Positions 7,661 to 16,551 of a stretch of 23,000 nt of DNA are shown piece by piece. A program made the translations under genes and the position numbers. The notes beneath the pieces were generated by a model. It did no database searches. It worked only from the letters and a program-made list of their open reading frames with translations, and had not been told where the DNA came from. This stretch comes from CAZUHN01 sp964620535 (GTDB lineage Bacteria > UBA8248): positions 1-23,000 of the forward strand of contig CAZUHN010000242.1 of NCBI GenBank assembly GCA_964620535.1, read 5' to 3'. Each line of letters opens with the position of its first letter. Position 1 is the stretch's first letter.

Positions 7661-8788
7661 CTAGCCCCCCGGCTTGACGAGCACCTTGAGGCAGGCGTCC
7701 GTCCCGGTGACCTCGATGCCGGCCTGGATCTGGGAGAGGGGAATGCGATGGGTGAAGAGATCGTCGAGGGGAAGGCCGGTCCGGTGGAGCATGTCCATGG
7801 CGGACTCGAACTGCACGTGGGGATAGGCCCAGGAGCCGAGGATGTCCACGTCCTTGTTGCAGACCACGTGGGGGCGGATCTCCACCGCGCCGGGATCGCC
7901 GTAGTGGCCCACCTCGACCAGCTTCCCGCCCCGGCGCACGAGGTCGAGCCCTTCCGCGAAGGCGGCCGGGGCGCCCGCCGCCTCGATCACCACGTCCGGG
8001 CCCACTCCGTCCGTCCAGGCGAGGATCTGCTTCTTCCGTCCGACGGGCGTGGTCTCTGAGAGGTTCAGCGTCCGCGTGGCCCCGAATTTTCTGGAAAACC
8101 CGAGCCGCTCCTTCGAATAGTCGAGCGCGATGATCTCGCCCGCCCCCTGGGTCCGCAGGGCGGCGACGACGAGGGCGCCGATGGGCCCCACGCCCAGGAT
8201 GGCGCACCGCGCCCCCGGTCCGAACCCCTCTCCGGCATAGGGGATCCCCGGGGCGAGGGCCCGCCCCGCCGCCCGCAACGCCACGGCGAGGGGTTCGCAG
8301 AGCGCCGCCCGCTCGGCCGAGAGACCCTCCGGCAGCTTGAGGACGAAGGAGTTGCCCGGAACGTAGAGGTAATCGCCGAAGGCACCGAAAAGATGCGGCG
8401 CCTCCGCGGCCGGGCGGAAGCCGAAGACGGTCCGGTTCGGGCAAAGCTGGGGGCGGTGCGGCACATGAACGCAGAACCAGCACTTGCCGCAGGTCAGACT
8501 CCCCGGCGTCGCGGTGATCCGGTCCCCCTCCTTCAGGGGACCGCCGACAATCTGTATCGAATCGTTCGCCCGGGACCCGATGGCCTCGACGACCCCGCTG
8601 AATTCGTGGCCGGGGATGACGGGCCATTTCAGGTTCATCTTTCCCTCGAACATGTGCTTGTCCGATCCGCAAATCCCCACGGCGACCACCTTCATCAAGA
8701 GGGCGTCCCCGGCCACCTCGGGCTTGTCGTACTCCCGCAGGGCAATCTCCCCGGGCTGGATCAAGGTCGCAGCCTGCACAGTCGCCAT
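7661..8788 (-). CDS. Zinc-dependent medium-chain alcohol dehydrogenase
   Basis: 375 aa. The start is set at 8788 because GGGAG lies 8 nt upstream; an ATG five codons earlier (8803) has no such site. Catalytic zinc ligands: C40 in 'GICGSDKH', H61-E62 in 'GHEFSG' and E165 in 'CEPLAVAL'. Structural zinc: C100, C103, C106 and C116. The Rossmann motif GVGPIG is at 199-204, with an aspartate ending the second strand (IIALD) that favours NAD+. The overall type is sorbitol/threonine dehydrogenase-like. It converges on the small amidase partner with 13 bp between stops and diverges from aroE. The substrate is unknown; it is intact. Confidence 0.93.
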   Translation of the reverse strand: MATVQAATLIQPGEIALREYDKPEVAGDALLMKVVAVGICGSDKHMFEGKMNLKWPVIPGHEFSGVVEAIGSRANDSIQIVGGPLKEGDRITATPGSLTCGKCWFCVHVPHRPQLCPNRTVFGFRPAAEAPHLFGAFGDYLYVPGNSFVLKLPEGLSAERAALCEPLAVALRAAGRALAPGIPYAGEGFGPGARCAILGVGPIGALVVAALRTQGAGEIIALDYSKERLGFSRKFGATRTLNLSETTPVGRKKQILAWTDGVGPDVVIEAAGAPAAFAEGLDLVRRGGKLVEVGHYGDPGAVEIRPHVVCNKDVDILGSWAYPHVQFESAMDMLHRTGLPLDDLFTHRIPLSQIQAGIEVTGTDACLKVLVKPGG

Positions 8789-8949
8789 CAGCGCGTCTCC
8801 CATGAATTTTCACGAAAAATAAAACGGCCGGGGGGAGGAATGCGAACCCGCCTTGCAGTCCCCGCGATCCAAGCCGTAATCTAGCGCAACCGGCTCATCC
8901 ATGTATGATAAACTTTGGATCAGTATCGCACAAATTGAGGAACGTTCCT

Positions 8950-9819
8950 GTGGTCCTTGAAAAGACCCTCGCCATATTCGGCTATCCGCTCGGCCACACC
9001 ATGTCCCCCACCATGCACAACGCGGCGGCGGCTGCCCTGAACGTTCCCTATCACTTCATGGCCTACGAAGTGCCACCGGATTCCCTGGGCGACGCCGTCC
9101 GCGGCGCGCGGGGGCTGGGCTTCGCCGGGATGTGCATCACCATCCCCCACAAAGTGAAGGTGGCCGGTATGATGGACGAGCTCAGCGAAGACGTGCGCCT
9201 GATGGGGGCCGTGAACGTGATCACCTTCGGGCCGGGCGGGCGGATGACGGGACACAACACCGACGGTGCCGGCTGGCTGCGGTCCCTCCGGGAGGAGACC
9301 GGAGCGGATCCCCGGGGGATGCGCTGCCTCGTCCTCGGCGCGGGGGGCGCGGCCCGGGCCATCGCGGTGAAGCTGGCCCAGGGGGGCGCCGCACACATCG
9401 AAATCCGAAACCGCACCCCCGAAAAGGCCACCGACCTCGCCCGGCACATCGAAGCGAATGTATCGGGCGCCCAGGCGGCGGGAGGCCCCATCGAAGGGCT
9501 CGCGGCCGCGGCGGAAGGGTGCGATCTCATCGTGAACACTTCGAGCCTGGGGATGGCGGGCGACCCCGTCCGGGAGAACACGAGCCCCATCCCGGAGGCG
9601 GCCATCCCCGCGGACTGCATCTGCGCGGACGCCGTCTACAACCCGATCGAGACCACCTTCCTGAAAGCCGCCCTCCGGCGCGGGGCGCGCACAGTATCGG
9701 GTGTGGGGATGATCGTGTACCAGGGAGCCGAAGCCTGGAAGATGTGGACGGGAACCGATATGCCCACCGAGGCGGTGATGCAGAAGGTCATCCATGCCTT
9801 GCGGAAAAGAAATCCCTGA
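8950..9819 (+). CDS. aroE: Shikimate dehydrogenase
   Basis: 289 aa from a GTG at 8950, preceded by TGAGG ending at 8940; an in-frame ATG at 8905 would add 15 non-conserved residues and has no ribosome site. It reduces 3-dehydroshikimate with NADPH in aromatic amino acid synthesis. Visible motifs: 'GYPLGHTMSPTMHN' substrate loop, catalytic K68 in 'ITIPHK', D105 in 'GHNTDGAGW', nucleotide loop 'GAGGAARA' (130-137), 'NTSSLGM' and 'DAVYNP', with a C-terminal 'GVGMIVYQGAEAW'. Length is normal. It heads a same-strand series that leads through a CoA transferase into the F420 operon, whose CofH consumes tyrosine; that link is suggestive only. A quinate/shikimate dehydrogenase subtype is an alternative. 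Confidence 0.93.
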   Translation: MVLEKTLAIFGYPLGHTMSPTMHNAAAAALNVPYHFMAYEVPPDSLGDAVRGARGLGFAGMCITIPHKVKVAGMMDELSEDVRLMGAVNVITFGPGGRMTGHNTDGAGWLRSLREETGADPRGMRCLVLGAGGAARAIAVKLAQGGAAHIEIRNRTPEKATDLARHIEANVSGAQAAGGPIEGLAAAAEGCDLIVNTSSLGMAGDPVRENTSPIPEAAIPADCICADAVYNPIETTFLKAALRRGARTVSGVGMIVYQGAEAWKMWTGTDMPTEAVMQKVIHALRKRNP

Positions 9820-9903
9820 ACGGTCCGTGATTCGAGAATTATTTCTCTTCTTTCGATTGCGCGTCCCCAGGATGCGCCAAGGGCAAACGGAGAGGCCCCG
9901 GAC

Positions 9904-11094
9904 ATGACGGCACCGCTTGCGGGCGTCCGCGTTCTTGATCTCACCCGGATTCTCGCGGGGCCCTACTGCACCATGATGATGGGTGACATGGGGGCGGAGG
10001 TCATTAAGGTGGAAAACCCCGGGGGAGGGGATGACACGCGGGCCTGGCCCCCTTTTTACGGGAAAGGGGAAAGCAGCTACTTCTGCGCCGTGAACCGGAA
10101 CAAGAAAAGCCTCACGCTCAACCTCAAGGCGGAGGAGGGAAAGGAAATCCTCCGGGAGCTCGCCGGGAAGTCGGACGTCCTGATCCAGAATTTCCGCCCA
10201 GGGGCCATCGAGCGACTGGGATTCGGGTGGGAGTCCTGCCGGAGCCTCAACCCTCGCCTCATCTACGCCTCGGTTTCCGGGTACGGCCAAACGGGACCCT
10301 CCCGGAACCGCCCCGCGTACGACATCCTCCTCCAAGCCGAAGGGGGGCTCATGAGCATCACGGGACCGGAGGGCGGCGCCCCCCACAAGACCGGGGTCGC
10401 CATCGCCGACCTCACCACCGCTCTGTTCTCGATCCAGGGAATCCTCCTCGCCCTCATCGCCCGCGAAAAGACCGGCGTGGGCCAGTTCGTCGACGTCGCC
10501 ATCCAGGACGGCCAGGCCGCCCTGATGAGCCACGCTGCCGGAAACTATTTCGCGACGGGGACCCCCCCGGGGCGGATCGGGAACCGCCATCCCAGCATCT
10601 GCCCCTACCGGGAGTTCGCCTGCTCGGACGGGGAGATCATCGTCGCCGCCGCGAACGACAGCCTTTGGGAGCGCTTCGCCCGCGCCATCGGGCGGGCGGA
10701 CCTCGCCGGCGATCCGCGCTGGATACGGAACGCAGATCGCGTCGCGGGCCGGGACGCGCTGGAGGCCGAGTTGGGGAAAACGCTGTCGGCCAGAACCCGG
10801 GCGGAATGGCTGCGGGCCATCTCGGAAGGGGGGGTGCCCTGCGGGCCGGTGCGGGACATCGGGGAGCTGGCGAACGACCCCCAGATCGCTCACCGCGGCA
10901 TGGTGGTCGAGATGGCGCACCCGACGGTCGGCGCCCTAAAGATGATGGGGGTTCCGGTCAAGCTGTCCGCCACCCCCGGGGCCGCCGCCGCCCCGCCGCC
11001 CCTCCTGGGGGAGCACACCGAAGAGGTGCTTTCGTCCCTTTTGGGCAAGGCGAAAGAGGAAATCGGAAATCTGCGGGAAAAAGGGGTGATTTGA
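9904..11094 (+). CDS. CaiB/BaiF (family III) CoA transferase
   Basis: 396 aa, ATG at 9904 with GGAGAGG upstream. Family III CoA transferases move CoA between carboxylic acids through aspartyl anhydride intermediates. The N-terminal 'LAGVRVLDLTRILAGPYCTM', 'LGDMGAEVIKVE'-like and 'NRNKKSLTLNLK' segments are diagnostic. The catalytic aspartate is D169 in 'GVAIADLTTA', at the family's usual position. Length matches formyl-CoA:oxalate and related transferases; acyl specificity cannot be read from sequence. The gene lies 84 bp after aroE, and its stop is 12 bp before the cofG ATG, so it is probably transcribed with the F420 genes. No known step of F420 biosynthesis needs it. Confidence 0.93.
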   Translation: MTAPLAGVRVLDLTRILAGPYCTMMMGDMGAEVIKVENPGGGDDTRAWPPFYGKGESSYFCAVNRNKKSLTLNLKAEEGKEILRELAGKSDVLIQNFRPGAIERLGFGWESCRSLNPRLIYASVSGYGQTGPSRNRPAYDILLQAEGGLMSITGPEGGAPHKTGVAIADLTTALFSIQGILLALIAREKTGVGQFVDVAIQDGQAALMSHAAGNYFATGTPPGRIGNRHPSICPYREFACSDGEIIVAAANDSLWERFARAIGRADLAGDPRWIRNADRVAGRDALEAELGKTLSARTRAEWLRAISEGGVPCGPVRDIGELANDPQIAHRGMVVEMAHPTVGALKMMGVPVKLSATPGAAAAPPPLLGEHTEEVLSSLLGKAKEEIGNLREKGVI

Positions 11095-11106
11095 GGACCG
11101 GGCGGA

Positions 11107-12195
11107 ATGCGGCGCCCTTGCGGTACGGCGGACCGGCGGATAGGATTACGGGCATCTGAAACAGAAGTTTCCCTCTTTCGCGGGAGGCGACCCCTGAGAG
11201 TCATCACCTATTCGGCGAACTTCACGTTGCCGATCACCAACTGGTGCGTGAACCGCTGTGCTTACTGCCTTTTCCGGAACGACGCGCCCCTCCTCCTCTC
11301 CCTGGGGGAGTGCGACCGGATCGGGCGTGAGGCGTACGAAAAAGGGGCGGTTGAAGCGTTGGTCATGACCGGGGAGGGGATCGACCAACATTCCGCCCTT
11401 CGCCGCCAACTCGCCCGATGGGGTTTCGATTCCTACGCCGCCTATACGGCGGAGGTGTGCCGCCTTTACCTTGAAATCGGTCTTCTTCCCCACACCAACA
11501 TCGGCACCCTGGAGGAGTGGGAGTACGAACTCCTCAAGCCCTACAACGTGAGCATGGGCATGATGGCCGAGACGGTGAGCCCGGAGGCCACCCGCATCGC
11601 GCACCGGGCGGCACCCACCAAAACGCCCGGGCGCAGGCTCGCCTCGATCGAGGCGGCGGGGAAGCTCGGCATCGCCTTCACCACGGGCATCCTGATCGGG
11701 ATCGGGGAGCGGCCCGAAGAGCGCGTCGCGGCCCTGGAGGCCATCGCCGGGATGCACAGCCGCTACGGCCATATTCAGGAGATCATCATTCAGCCCCTGA
11801 ACCCGCAGGAAGAGACGCCGATGGCGCGCTGGGCACGCCCTTCGGACGGCGAAGTGGCCGAGCTCATCGCGGAGGCGCGCCGGATCATGCCCGGCGTGCA
11901 CGTCCAGATTCCGCCGAACCTCGTGGACGACCTGCCCCGCCTGCTGCGGGCGGGGGCGGACGACATCGGGGGGATTTCCCCCGAGCCGGATCACATCAAC
12001 CCCAATCGCCCCTGGCCGGAGCTGGAGGAGCTGGAGGCGGTGATCCACGGCCACGGAATGACCCTCCGCCTCCGGATGCCCCTTTATGACGAGTTCATCG
12101 CGGCGGGCTGGTGTCCCGATCCCGCGCGCCCCGCCCTGGAGCGGATGCTGGCGCGCCGGGAGGAAGCCATCTCCGCCGCTGTGGAGGCCCCATGA
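11107..12195 (+). CDS. cofG: FO synthase subunit CofG (7,8-didemethyl-8-hydroxy-5-deazariboflavin synthase)
   Basis: 362 aa. A radical SAM enzyme that closes the deazaflavin ring of Fo from the CofH product. The cluster motif CVNRCAYC (C47, C51, C54) follows 'VITYSANFTLPITNW', the standard CofG N-terminus, and 'GILIGIGERPEERVAALEAI' is another family signature. Start: ATG at 11107 has GAGGA ~10 nt upstream. A CTG at 11194 has a better-placed GGGAGG (11182-11187) and would begin exactly where homologues begin, so the first 29 residues may not be translated. The stop overlaps the cofH start by 4 nt (ATGA at 12192). Separate cofG and cofH genes are usual in archaea and many bacteria, whereas actinobacteria fuse them as fbiC. 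Confidence 0.93.
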   Translation: MRRPCGTADRRIGLRASETEVSLFRGRRPLRVITYSANFTLPITNWCVNRCAYCLFRNDAPLLLSLGECDRIGREAYEKGAVEALVMTGEGIDQHSALRRQLARWGFDSYAAYTAEVCRLYLEIGLLPHTNIGTLEEWEYELLKPYNVSMGMMAETVSPEATRIAHRAAPTKTPGRRLASIEAAGKLGIAFTTGILIGIGERPEERVAALEAIAGMHSRYGHIQEIIIQPLNPQEETPMARWARPSDGEVAELIAEARRIMPGVHVQIPPNLVDDLPRLLRAGADDIGGISPEPDHINPNRPWPELEELEAVIHGHGMTLRLRMPLYDEFIAAGWCPDPARPALERMLARREEAISAAVEAP

Positions 12196-13427
12196 GCAAA
12201 CCGGCGAGAGCCGAATTTCTGAACACCTTCGAAGCAGGGGAAGCGCTCACGCGCTCCGCCGCCGCCGCCCTCCTGGAGGAAACCTCCCCCGAGGCGATCG
12301 AGCGACTGAACGCCGCCGCCGACACCGAGCGGAAGCGCACCGCCGGCGACGAGGTGAGTTATGTCATCAACGCGAACGTGAACTTCACCAACGTCTGCTA
12401 CACCGACTGCAAGTACTGTGGCTTTTGGCGCCGCCCGAACGCCCCGGACGCCTACACCGACGACGACGATGTTCTCCGCGCCAAGTTCGAGCGCGCGCGC
12501 GACTTCGGCGTGAACGAGATCTGCATGCAGGGCGGGCTCAACCCCGCCATCTCGCTCGACCGCTACGAGGAGGTGCTGCGCCTGGCCCGACAGATCATCC
12601 CCGGGGTCCACATGCACGCCTACTCGCCTGCGGAGATCGATCACATTCAGCGCAAGACGCGCCTGCCGCTCGAAACCATCCTGCGCAGGCTGAAAGACGC
12701 GGGGCTGGGCTCCATCCCTGGGACGGCGGCGGAGATCCTCGTCGAGCGCGTGAAAAAACTCATCAGCCCGGGACGGATTCCGGTCGAGCGTTGGTGCGAG
12801 ATCATCCAGACCGCCCACGCGGTGGGAATCCCGACCACCTCGACCGTAATGTACGGCCACATCGAGTCCGCCGGGGATCTAGCCGAACACATGGACATCA
12901 TCCGCAACATCCAAGCCGAGTCCGGCCGGGGGGACGGGGCGCGCTTCACTGAATTTGTCCCCCTCCCGTTCATCCCGTACGACAATAAAATGGGGGAGGA
13001 ATTCGCCATCCAGAAGATGGCCAGCCTGGATTACATCTTCCGCCTCCTTGCCGTTTCGCGATTGTTCTTCCGCGGCGCGATAACGAATCTTCAGGTAGCC
13101 TGGCCCAAAATCGGAATCGAGGCGGCGAAGCGGGCGCTCTCATTCGGGGTGAACGACTTGGGCGGAACCCTCATCGAAGAGAACATCAGTCGGGGCTCGG
13201 GCTCGGAATTCGGCCAGAGCGTGACGGTCTCGCAGTTCAACGAGGCCATCCGCGCAGCCGGGCGCGTCCCCGTCCAGCGCACCACCACCTACGACATCAT
13301 CCGCGAGGGCGACCCTCGCTACCGACACCCCCGCTCCGATGACGAAGCCTATCTCGGCGAGGGGAACTACGGTGGCCGGAAAGAACCCTCCTCCCTTTCC
13401 ATGGCGAACGCCGCCGCCCCCCCCTAG
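12192..13427 (+). CDS. cofH: FO synthase subunit CofH (tyrosine-ribitylaminouracil transferase)
   Basis: 411 aa from the ATG at 12192, which overlaps the cofG TGA (ATGA); an in-frame ATG at 12111 lies inside cofG and is not needed. A radical SAM enzyme that joins the tyrosine-derived 4-hydroxybenzyl group to 5-amino-6-(D-ribitylamino)uracil. The cluster motif CYTDCKYC (C69, C73, C76) sits in 'NVNFTNVCYTDCKYCGFWR', and 'CMQGGLNP' at the first strand-loop is characteristic of CofH. The menaquinone enzymes MqnC/MqnE are close relatives, but direct coupling to cofG and the downstream cofD/C/E settle the role. Sequence is intact to 'LGEGNYGGRKEPSS'. Confidence 0.94.
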   Translation: MSKPARAEFLNTFEAGEALTRSAAAALLEETSPEAIERLNAAADTERKRTAGDEVSYVINANVNFTNVCYTDCKYCGFWRRPNAPDAYTDDDDVLRAKFERARDFGVNEICMQGGLNPAISLDRYEEVLRLARQIIPGVHMHAYSPAEIDHIQRKTRLPLETILRRLKDAGLGSIPGTAAEILVERVKKLISPGRIPVERWCEIIQTAHAVGIPTTSTVMYGHIESAGDLAEHMDIIRNIQAESGRGDGARFTEFVPLPFIPYDNKMGEEFAIQKMASLDYIFRLLAVSRLFFRGAITNLQVAWPKIGIEAAKRALSFGVNDLGGTLIEENISRGSGSEFGQSVTVSQFNEAIRAAGRVPVQRTTTYDIIREGDPRYRHPRSDDEAYLGEGNYGGRKEPSSLSMANAAAPP

Positions 13428-13466
13428 GCACCACCGCGTGCCCACCCTTAAGCGAGGATCCGCGAT

Positions 13467-14912
13467 TTGCCTGAACTGCATCACAACTCATTCAAAGACA
13501 TGATGAACGACGTTGTGGAAGTGGGAAGTTGCTGCGAGTGCGGCAGCTGCGTTCTCGTTTGCCCCCACAACGTAATCGAATACATTGACGCGAAGCCGAA
13601 GCAGACGGCCAAGGCGAACGCGGCGTTCGACTACTGCGGAATCAGCGAGGGAATCGGCTGCGATGTGTGCGCCTCGGTGTGCCCGCGCCTCTGGCCCCGC
13701 GAGATCCATCTGCGCGACGCGACCTTCAGCGACCGGGGAACGCTCTACGAGGGCATCTTCGGCGCCTACCGCCGGATTTTCATGGCGCGCACCAAGCGCG
13801 AGGACGTGATGGAGCGCGCCCAGGACGGCGGGATCGTGACCGCCCTCCTCGCCTGGGCTCTCGCGGCGGGCAAGATCGACGGCGCGGTGGTCGCGGCGGT
13901 GGGCGGGGACGACCCGCCCTGCGATCCCAGCCCCAGGGTGGTCACCACCTACGAGGAAATCGTGGCCAGCGCGGGAAGCTGGTACACCTACTGCGAAAAC
14001 AACATGGCCCTGCGGGAGGTCAAGGAGCGCGGCCTGAAAAAGGTCGCCTTCGTGGGGGTCCCCTGCCAGATCACTCCGCTCCGCAAGATGGAGCGCATCG
14101 ACCCAGCCTATCTTCTCTCCGCCAAGAAAAGGCCCCAAATCATTCAAAAACAGCGGAGCTTCCTGCGCGGCTTCTCCGAGCGGGTGGCCTTCAACATCGG
14201 ACTTTTCTGCACCGAAGTCTTCACCTTCGATCTGATGACGGAGAAGATCGAAAAAGAGTTGGATATACCCCTCACCGACGTATCGAAGTTCAACGTCAAA
14301 GGGGATGTGCTCGTTCACAAGAAAGACGGCGAGATCGTCTCCTTTTCCCTCCAGGAGACGATGGAGAATTACCAGCGGCCCGAATGCCAGTACTGCGCGG
14401 ACTTCTCGGCCGAGATCTCCGACATCGCCTGCGGCGGGGTCGGCACCCGGGGCTGGACCATCGTCGTCCTGCGCACCGAGAAGGGGGAGCGCATCTGGCG
14501 CGCCTTCGAGGAAGAGGGGCTGTTCGAAACAAAGCCCATCCAGGAAAACCGGCGGGCCTGGAACATTCTCCAAATCCTCTCCCGCCGGCAGCGGAACCGC
14601 GTCCCCGAGGGGGGCGTGCGGAGCGGAACCGCGCCAGGACTGCCGCAGTATGCCGTTTCGGACGACGCCGAATTCGCCGCCGCGCGGATGCAGGAGAGCG
14701 GCAAGAACGAAGAAGAGCTCGCCGCCTGCCTCGACGCCGCCTACGAGGGAGAGAAGCGGCCGGCCGGGGTTAAGGTATACACGGCCGGCCAACCTATTCC
14801 CGACGATCCGGGAGATCCCCCGCCCGGCGAGAAACGGAAGCTGCCCCCACCGCCCACCCCCGGCCAAGGCGGGGCGCCGCCTGGATGGAAAGCGGACGAG
14901 AGCGCAGCGTGA
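13467..14912 (+). CDS. Coenzyme F420 hydrogenase/dehydrogenase beta-subunit (FrhB-like) protein
   Basis: 481 aa from a TTG at 13467 with GAGGAT (13454-13459) seven nt upstream. The N-terminus carries two [4Fe-4S] motifs: C22, C25, C28, C32-P and, with C57 nearby, C65, C68, C72-P. FrhB/FdhB N- and C-terminal domains follow, marked by 'AQDGGIVTALLAWAL', 'FVGVPCQITPLRKM', 'NIGLFCTEVF' and 'CQYCADFSAEISDIACGGVG'. In relatives these bind FAD, iron-sulfur clusters and F420 and transfer hydride between F420 and a partner. No hydrogenase or formate dehydrogenase subunit is adjacent, so the partner is unknown. The C-terminal ~60 residues are proline/glycine-rich and probably disordered. The gene overlaps the next by up to 28 nt within the F420 cluster. 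Confidence 0.9.
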   Translation: MPELHHNSFKDMMNDVVEVGSCCECGSCVLVCPHNVIEYIDAKPKQTAKANAAFDYCGISEGIGCDVCASVCPRLWPREIHLRDATFSDRGTLYEGIFGAYRRIFMARTKREDVMERAQDGGIVTALLAWALAAGKIDGAVVAAVGGDDPPCDPSPRVVTTYEEIVASAGSWYTYCENNMALREVKERGLKKVAFVGVPCQITPLRKMERIDPAYLLSAKKRPQIIQKQRSFLRGFSERVAFNIGLFCTEVFTFDLMTEKIEKELDIPLTDVSKFNVKGDVLVHKKDGEIVSFSLQETMENYQRPECQYCADFSAEISDIACGGVGTRGWTIVVLRTEKGERIWRAFEEEGLFETKPIQENRRAWNILQILSRRQRNRVPEGGVRSGTAPGLPQYAVSDDAEFAAARMQESGKNEEELAACLDAAYEGEKRPAGVKVYTAGQPIPDDPGDPPPGEKRKLPPPPTPGQGGAPPGWKADESAA

Positions 14913-15538
14913 GGGAGGTGAAGGCCCCCGCCTCCCTCAACGCCGTCCCGCTCGGGGAGGCGCTCATCCGCCGGCGGTCGATCCGGAATTTCTCGCCCGC
15001 ACCCGTGGACCCGGAACGCATCCGAATCGCCATCGAGGCCGCCTACCTCGCCCCCAGCCCGCACGGGACCGAGCCCTGGCGCTTCTGCCTTCTCGAATCG
15101 CCCGAGGCAAAAAAGAAACTGGCGGAGGAGATGGGCCGCGATTTTCTCCGGGATATGGAGAGCGAGGGAGTCCCCGGGGAGGAGCGGACCCGCCGCCACG
15201 CCGGAAGCCTTCGCCTCCTGACCGGGGCCCCCGTACTCCTTCTCGCCGCGCTCTCCCTCGCCGGCCTCGACGCCTACGAAGACCCTGGGCGCCAGGCGAA
15301 CGAGTACATGATGGCCGAACACAGCCTGGGGGCGGCGCTCCAAAATCTCATGCTCGCCCTCGCCGCCCAAGACGTGGGGACCGTCTGGCGCTGCGCCCCC
15401 CTCTTTTGCCCCGATACAGCGCGCGCCGCCCTGGATCTCCCCGAGGACTGGATTCCCCGGGCGCTCATTCTCGCGGGGTATCCCGAGGCTGCCCCGCCGC
15501 CGAAGGCGGCGCCCGCCCCGCAAACCCTCGTCCGATGA
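14885..15538 (+). CDS. Nitroreductase-fold FMN reductase, FbiB C-terminal-like (probable dehydro-F420 reductase)
   Basis: 217 aa. 'LIRRRSIRNF' opens a nitroreductase-fold FMN domain. 'YLAPSPHGTEPWRFCLLESP', 'DMESEGVP' and the tail 'ALDLPEDWIPRALILAGYPE' closely follow the C-terminal half of mycobacterial FbiB, which reduces dehydro-F420-0 to F420-0 with FMNH2. In mycobacteria this domain is fused to the glutamate ligase; here it stands alone and the ligase is a separate cofE. Two starts are possible: ATG 14885 (28-nt overlap with the FrhB-like gene) or GTG 14909 (GTGA, 4-nt overlap like other junctions here). The stop overlaps cofD by 4 nt. Family and context make the role likely but not proven. 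Confidence 0.87.
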   Translation: MESGRERSVREVKAPASLNAVPLGEALIRRRSIRNFSPAPVDPERIRIAIEAAYLAPSPHGTEPWRFCLLESPEAKKKLAEEMGRDFLRDMESEGVPGEERTRRHAGSLRLLTGAPVLLLAALSLAGLDAYEDPGRQANEYMMAEHSLGAALQNLMLALAAQDVGTVWRCAPLFCPDTARAALDLPEDWIPRALILAGYPEAAPPPKAAPAPQTLVR

Positions 15539-16476
15539 AGGGGCCCGTCCTCGCCCTCGCCGGGGGGGTCGGAGGCGCAAAGCTCGCGGTGGGCCTCGCA
15601 GCCGCGCTTCCGCCGGGGGCGCTCACAGTCGTCGTCAATACCGCGGACGATCTGTCGCTTCACGGCCTCCACATCAGCCCCGACCTCGACACCGTGATGT
15701 ACAACCTGGCCGGGGTGGCCGACTCGGAACAGGGATGGGGGATCGCCGGAGATACCACCACCGCCCTCGAACTGCTCGGCCGGCTCGGCGGGCCCACCTG
15801 GTTCCGTCTGGGGGATCGGGACCTCGCCACCCACGTCCGGCGCACCCAGCGCCTCGCCGAAGGCGCGCGCCTCACCGAAGTGACGGCTGAACTTTGCGCG
15901 GCGCTCGGCATCCGCTCCCGCGTCCTTCCGATGACGGACAGCCCCGTGGCGACACGCGTGAACACGCCCGAGGGCGAATTGGAGTTCCAGGACTATTTCG
16001 TCGCCCGAAGCACACGGCCCCGGGTGACGGGCGTGCGCTTCCAGGGCGCGGAACGATCCCGGATGACGCCGGAGGCGGAAGGAGCGCTCAAGGAGGCGCG
16101 TGCTATCGTGTTCTGCCCTTCCAACCCGATCGTGAGCGTGGGACCCATCCTCGCCGTCCCCGGATTTCTTGAAAAATTCATACAGAACGACGCTCCCCGG
16201 GTCGCGGTGAGTCCCATCGTGGGGGGAACCGCTCTTCGCGGACCCGCGGCCGAAATGCTCGAGGGCATGGGGCACGAAGCGACCGCGCTCGGGGTGGCAA
16301 GGATTTACCAAGAATTCCTGGACGGATTCGTCCTCGACGAGGAAGACGCCGATCTCCTGCAGGAAATCGAAAAACTGGGCCTGACGGCACGAGCGCTTCC
16401 CACCGTCATGACCGATTTGGACTCGAAAAAACGCCTCGCCGGGGAAATTCTCCGCTTCGCCGTCGGCCTTCGGTGA
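15535..16476 (+). CDS. cofD: CofD/FbiA-type phospholactyl (phosphoenolpyruvyl) transferase
   Basis: 313 aa, ATG at 15535 within ATGA shared with the preceding stop. It transfers the three-carbon phosphoacid from its GMP-activated form (made by CofC) to Fo, giving F420-0 or dehydro-F420-0. Signature segments: 'ALAGGVGGAKLAVGL' at the N-terminus, 'VVNTADDLSLHGLHISPDLD' with the metal-binding aspartates, 'WGIAGDTTTALE', 'FRLGDRDLATHVRRTQRL', and 'FCPSNPIVSVGPIL' in the second half. Length is typical (~310 aa). The much longer open frame upstream (from 14305) is out-of-frame sequence over the previous genes. Intact. Confidence 0.95.
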   Translation: MKGPVLALAGGVGGAKLAVGLAAALPPGALTVVVNTADDLSLHGLHISPDLDTVMYNLAGVADSEQGWGIAGDTTTALELLGRLGGPTWFRLGDRDLATHVRRTQRLAEGARLTEVTAELCAALGIRSRVLPMTDSPVATRVNTPEGELEFQDYFVARSTRPRVTGVRFQGAERSRMTPEAEGALKEARAIVFCPSNPIVSVGPILAVPGFLEKFIQNDAPRVAVSPIVGGTALRGPAAEMLEGMGHEATALGVARIYQEFLDGFVLDEEDADLLQEIEKLGLTARALPTVMTDLDSKKRLAGEILRFAVGLR

Positions 16477-16551
16477 GACCCTTTCCGGCAGCCGTGATAA
16501 GATGTACATGCACACGTAACCATTCAATCAAATGACCGCGGAGCATTTCGG

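Noticed and set aside
8920..10920. A 666-codon minus-strand open frame opposite aroE and the CoA transferase
   Set aside because: Its translation is low-complexity (rich in Gly, Arg, Pro, His), lacks any family motif, and lies exactly opposite two genes with complete catalytic signatures; it is a GC-codon-bias shadow.
13488..14867. A 459-codon minus-strand open frame opposite the FrhB-like gene
   Set aside because: The plus strand has cysteine motifs and FrhB signatures; the minus frame shows none.
14305..15534. A 410-codon upstream extension of the cofD frame
   Set aside because: It overlaps the FrhB-like gene and reductase in another frame and reads as Ser/Arg/Pro-rich shadow; cofD homologues begin at the ATG at 15535.
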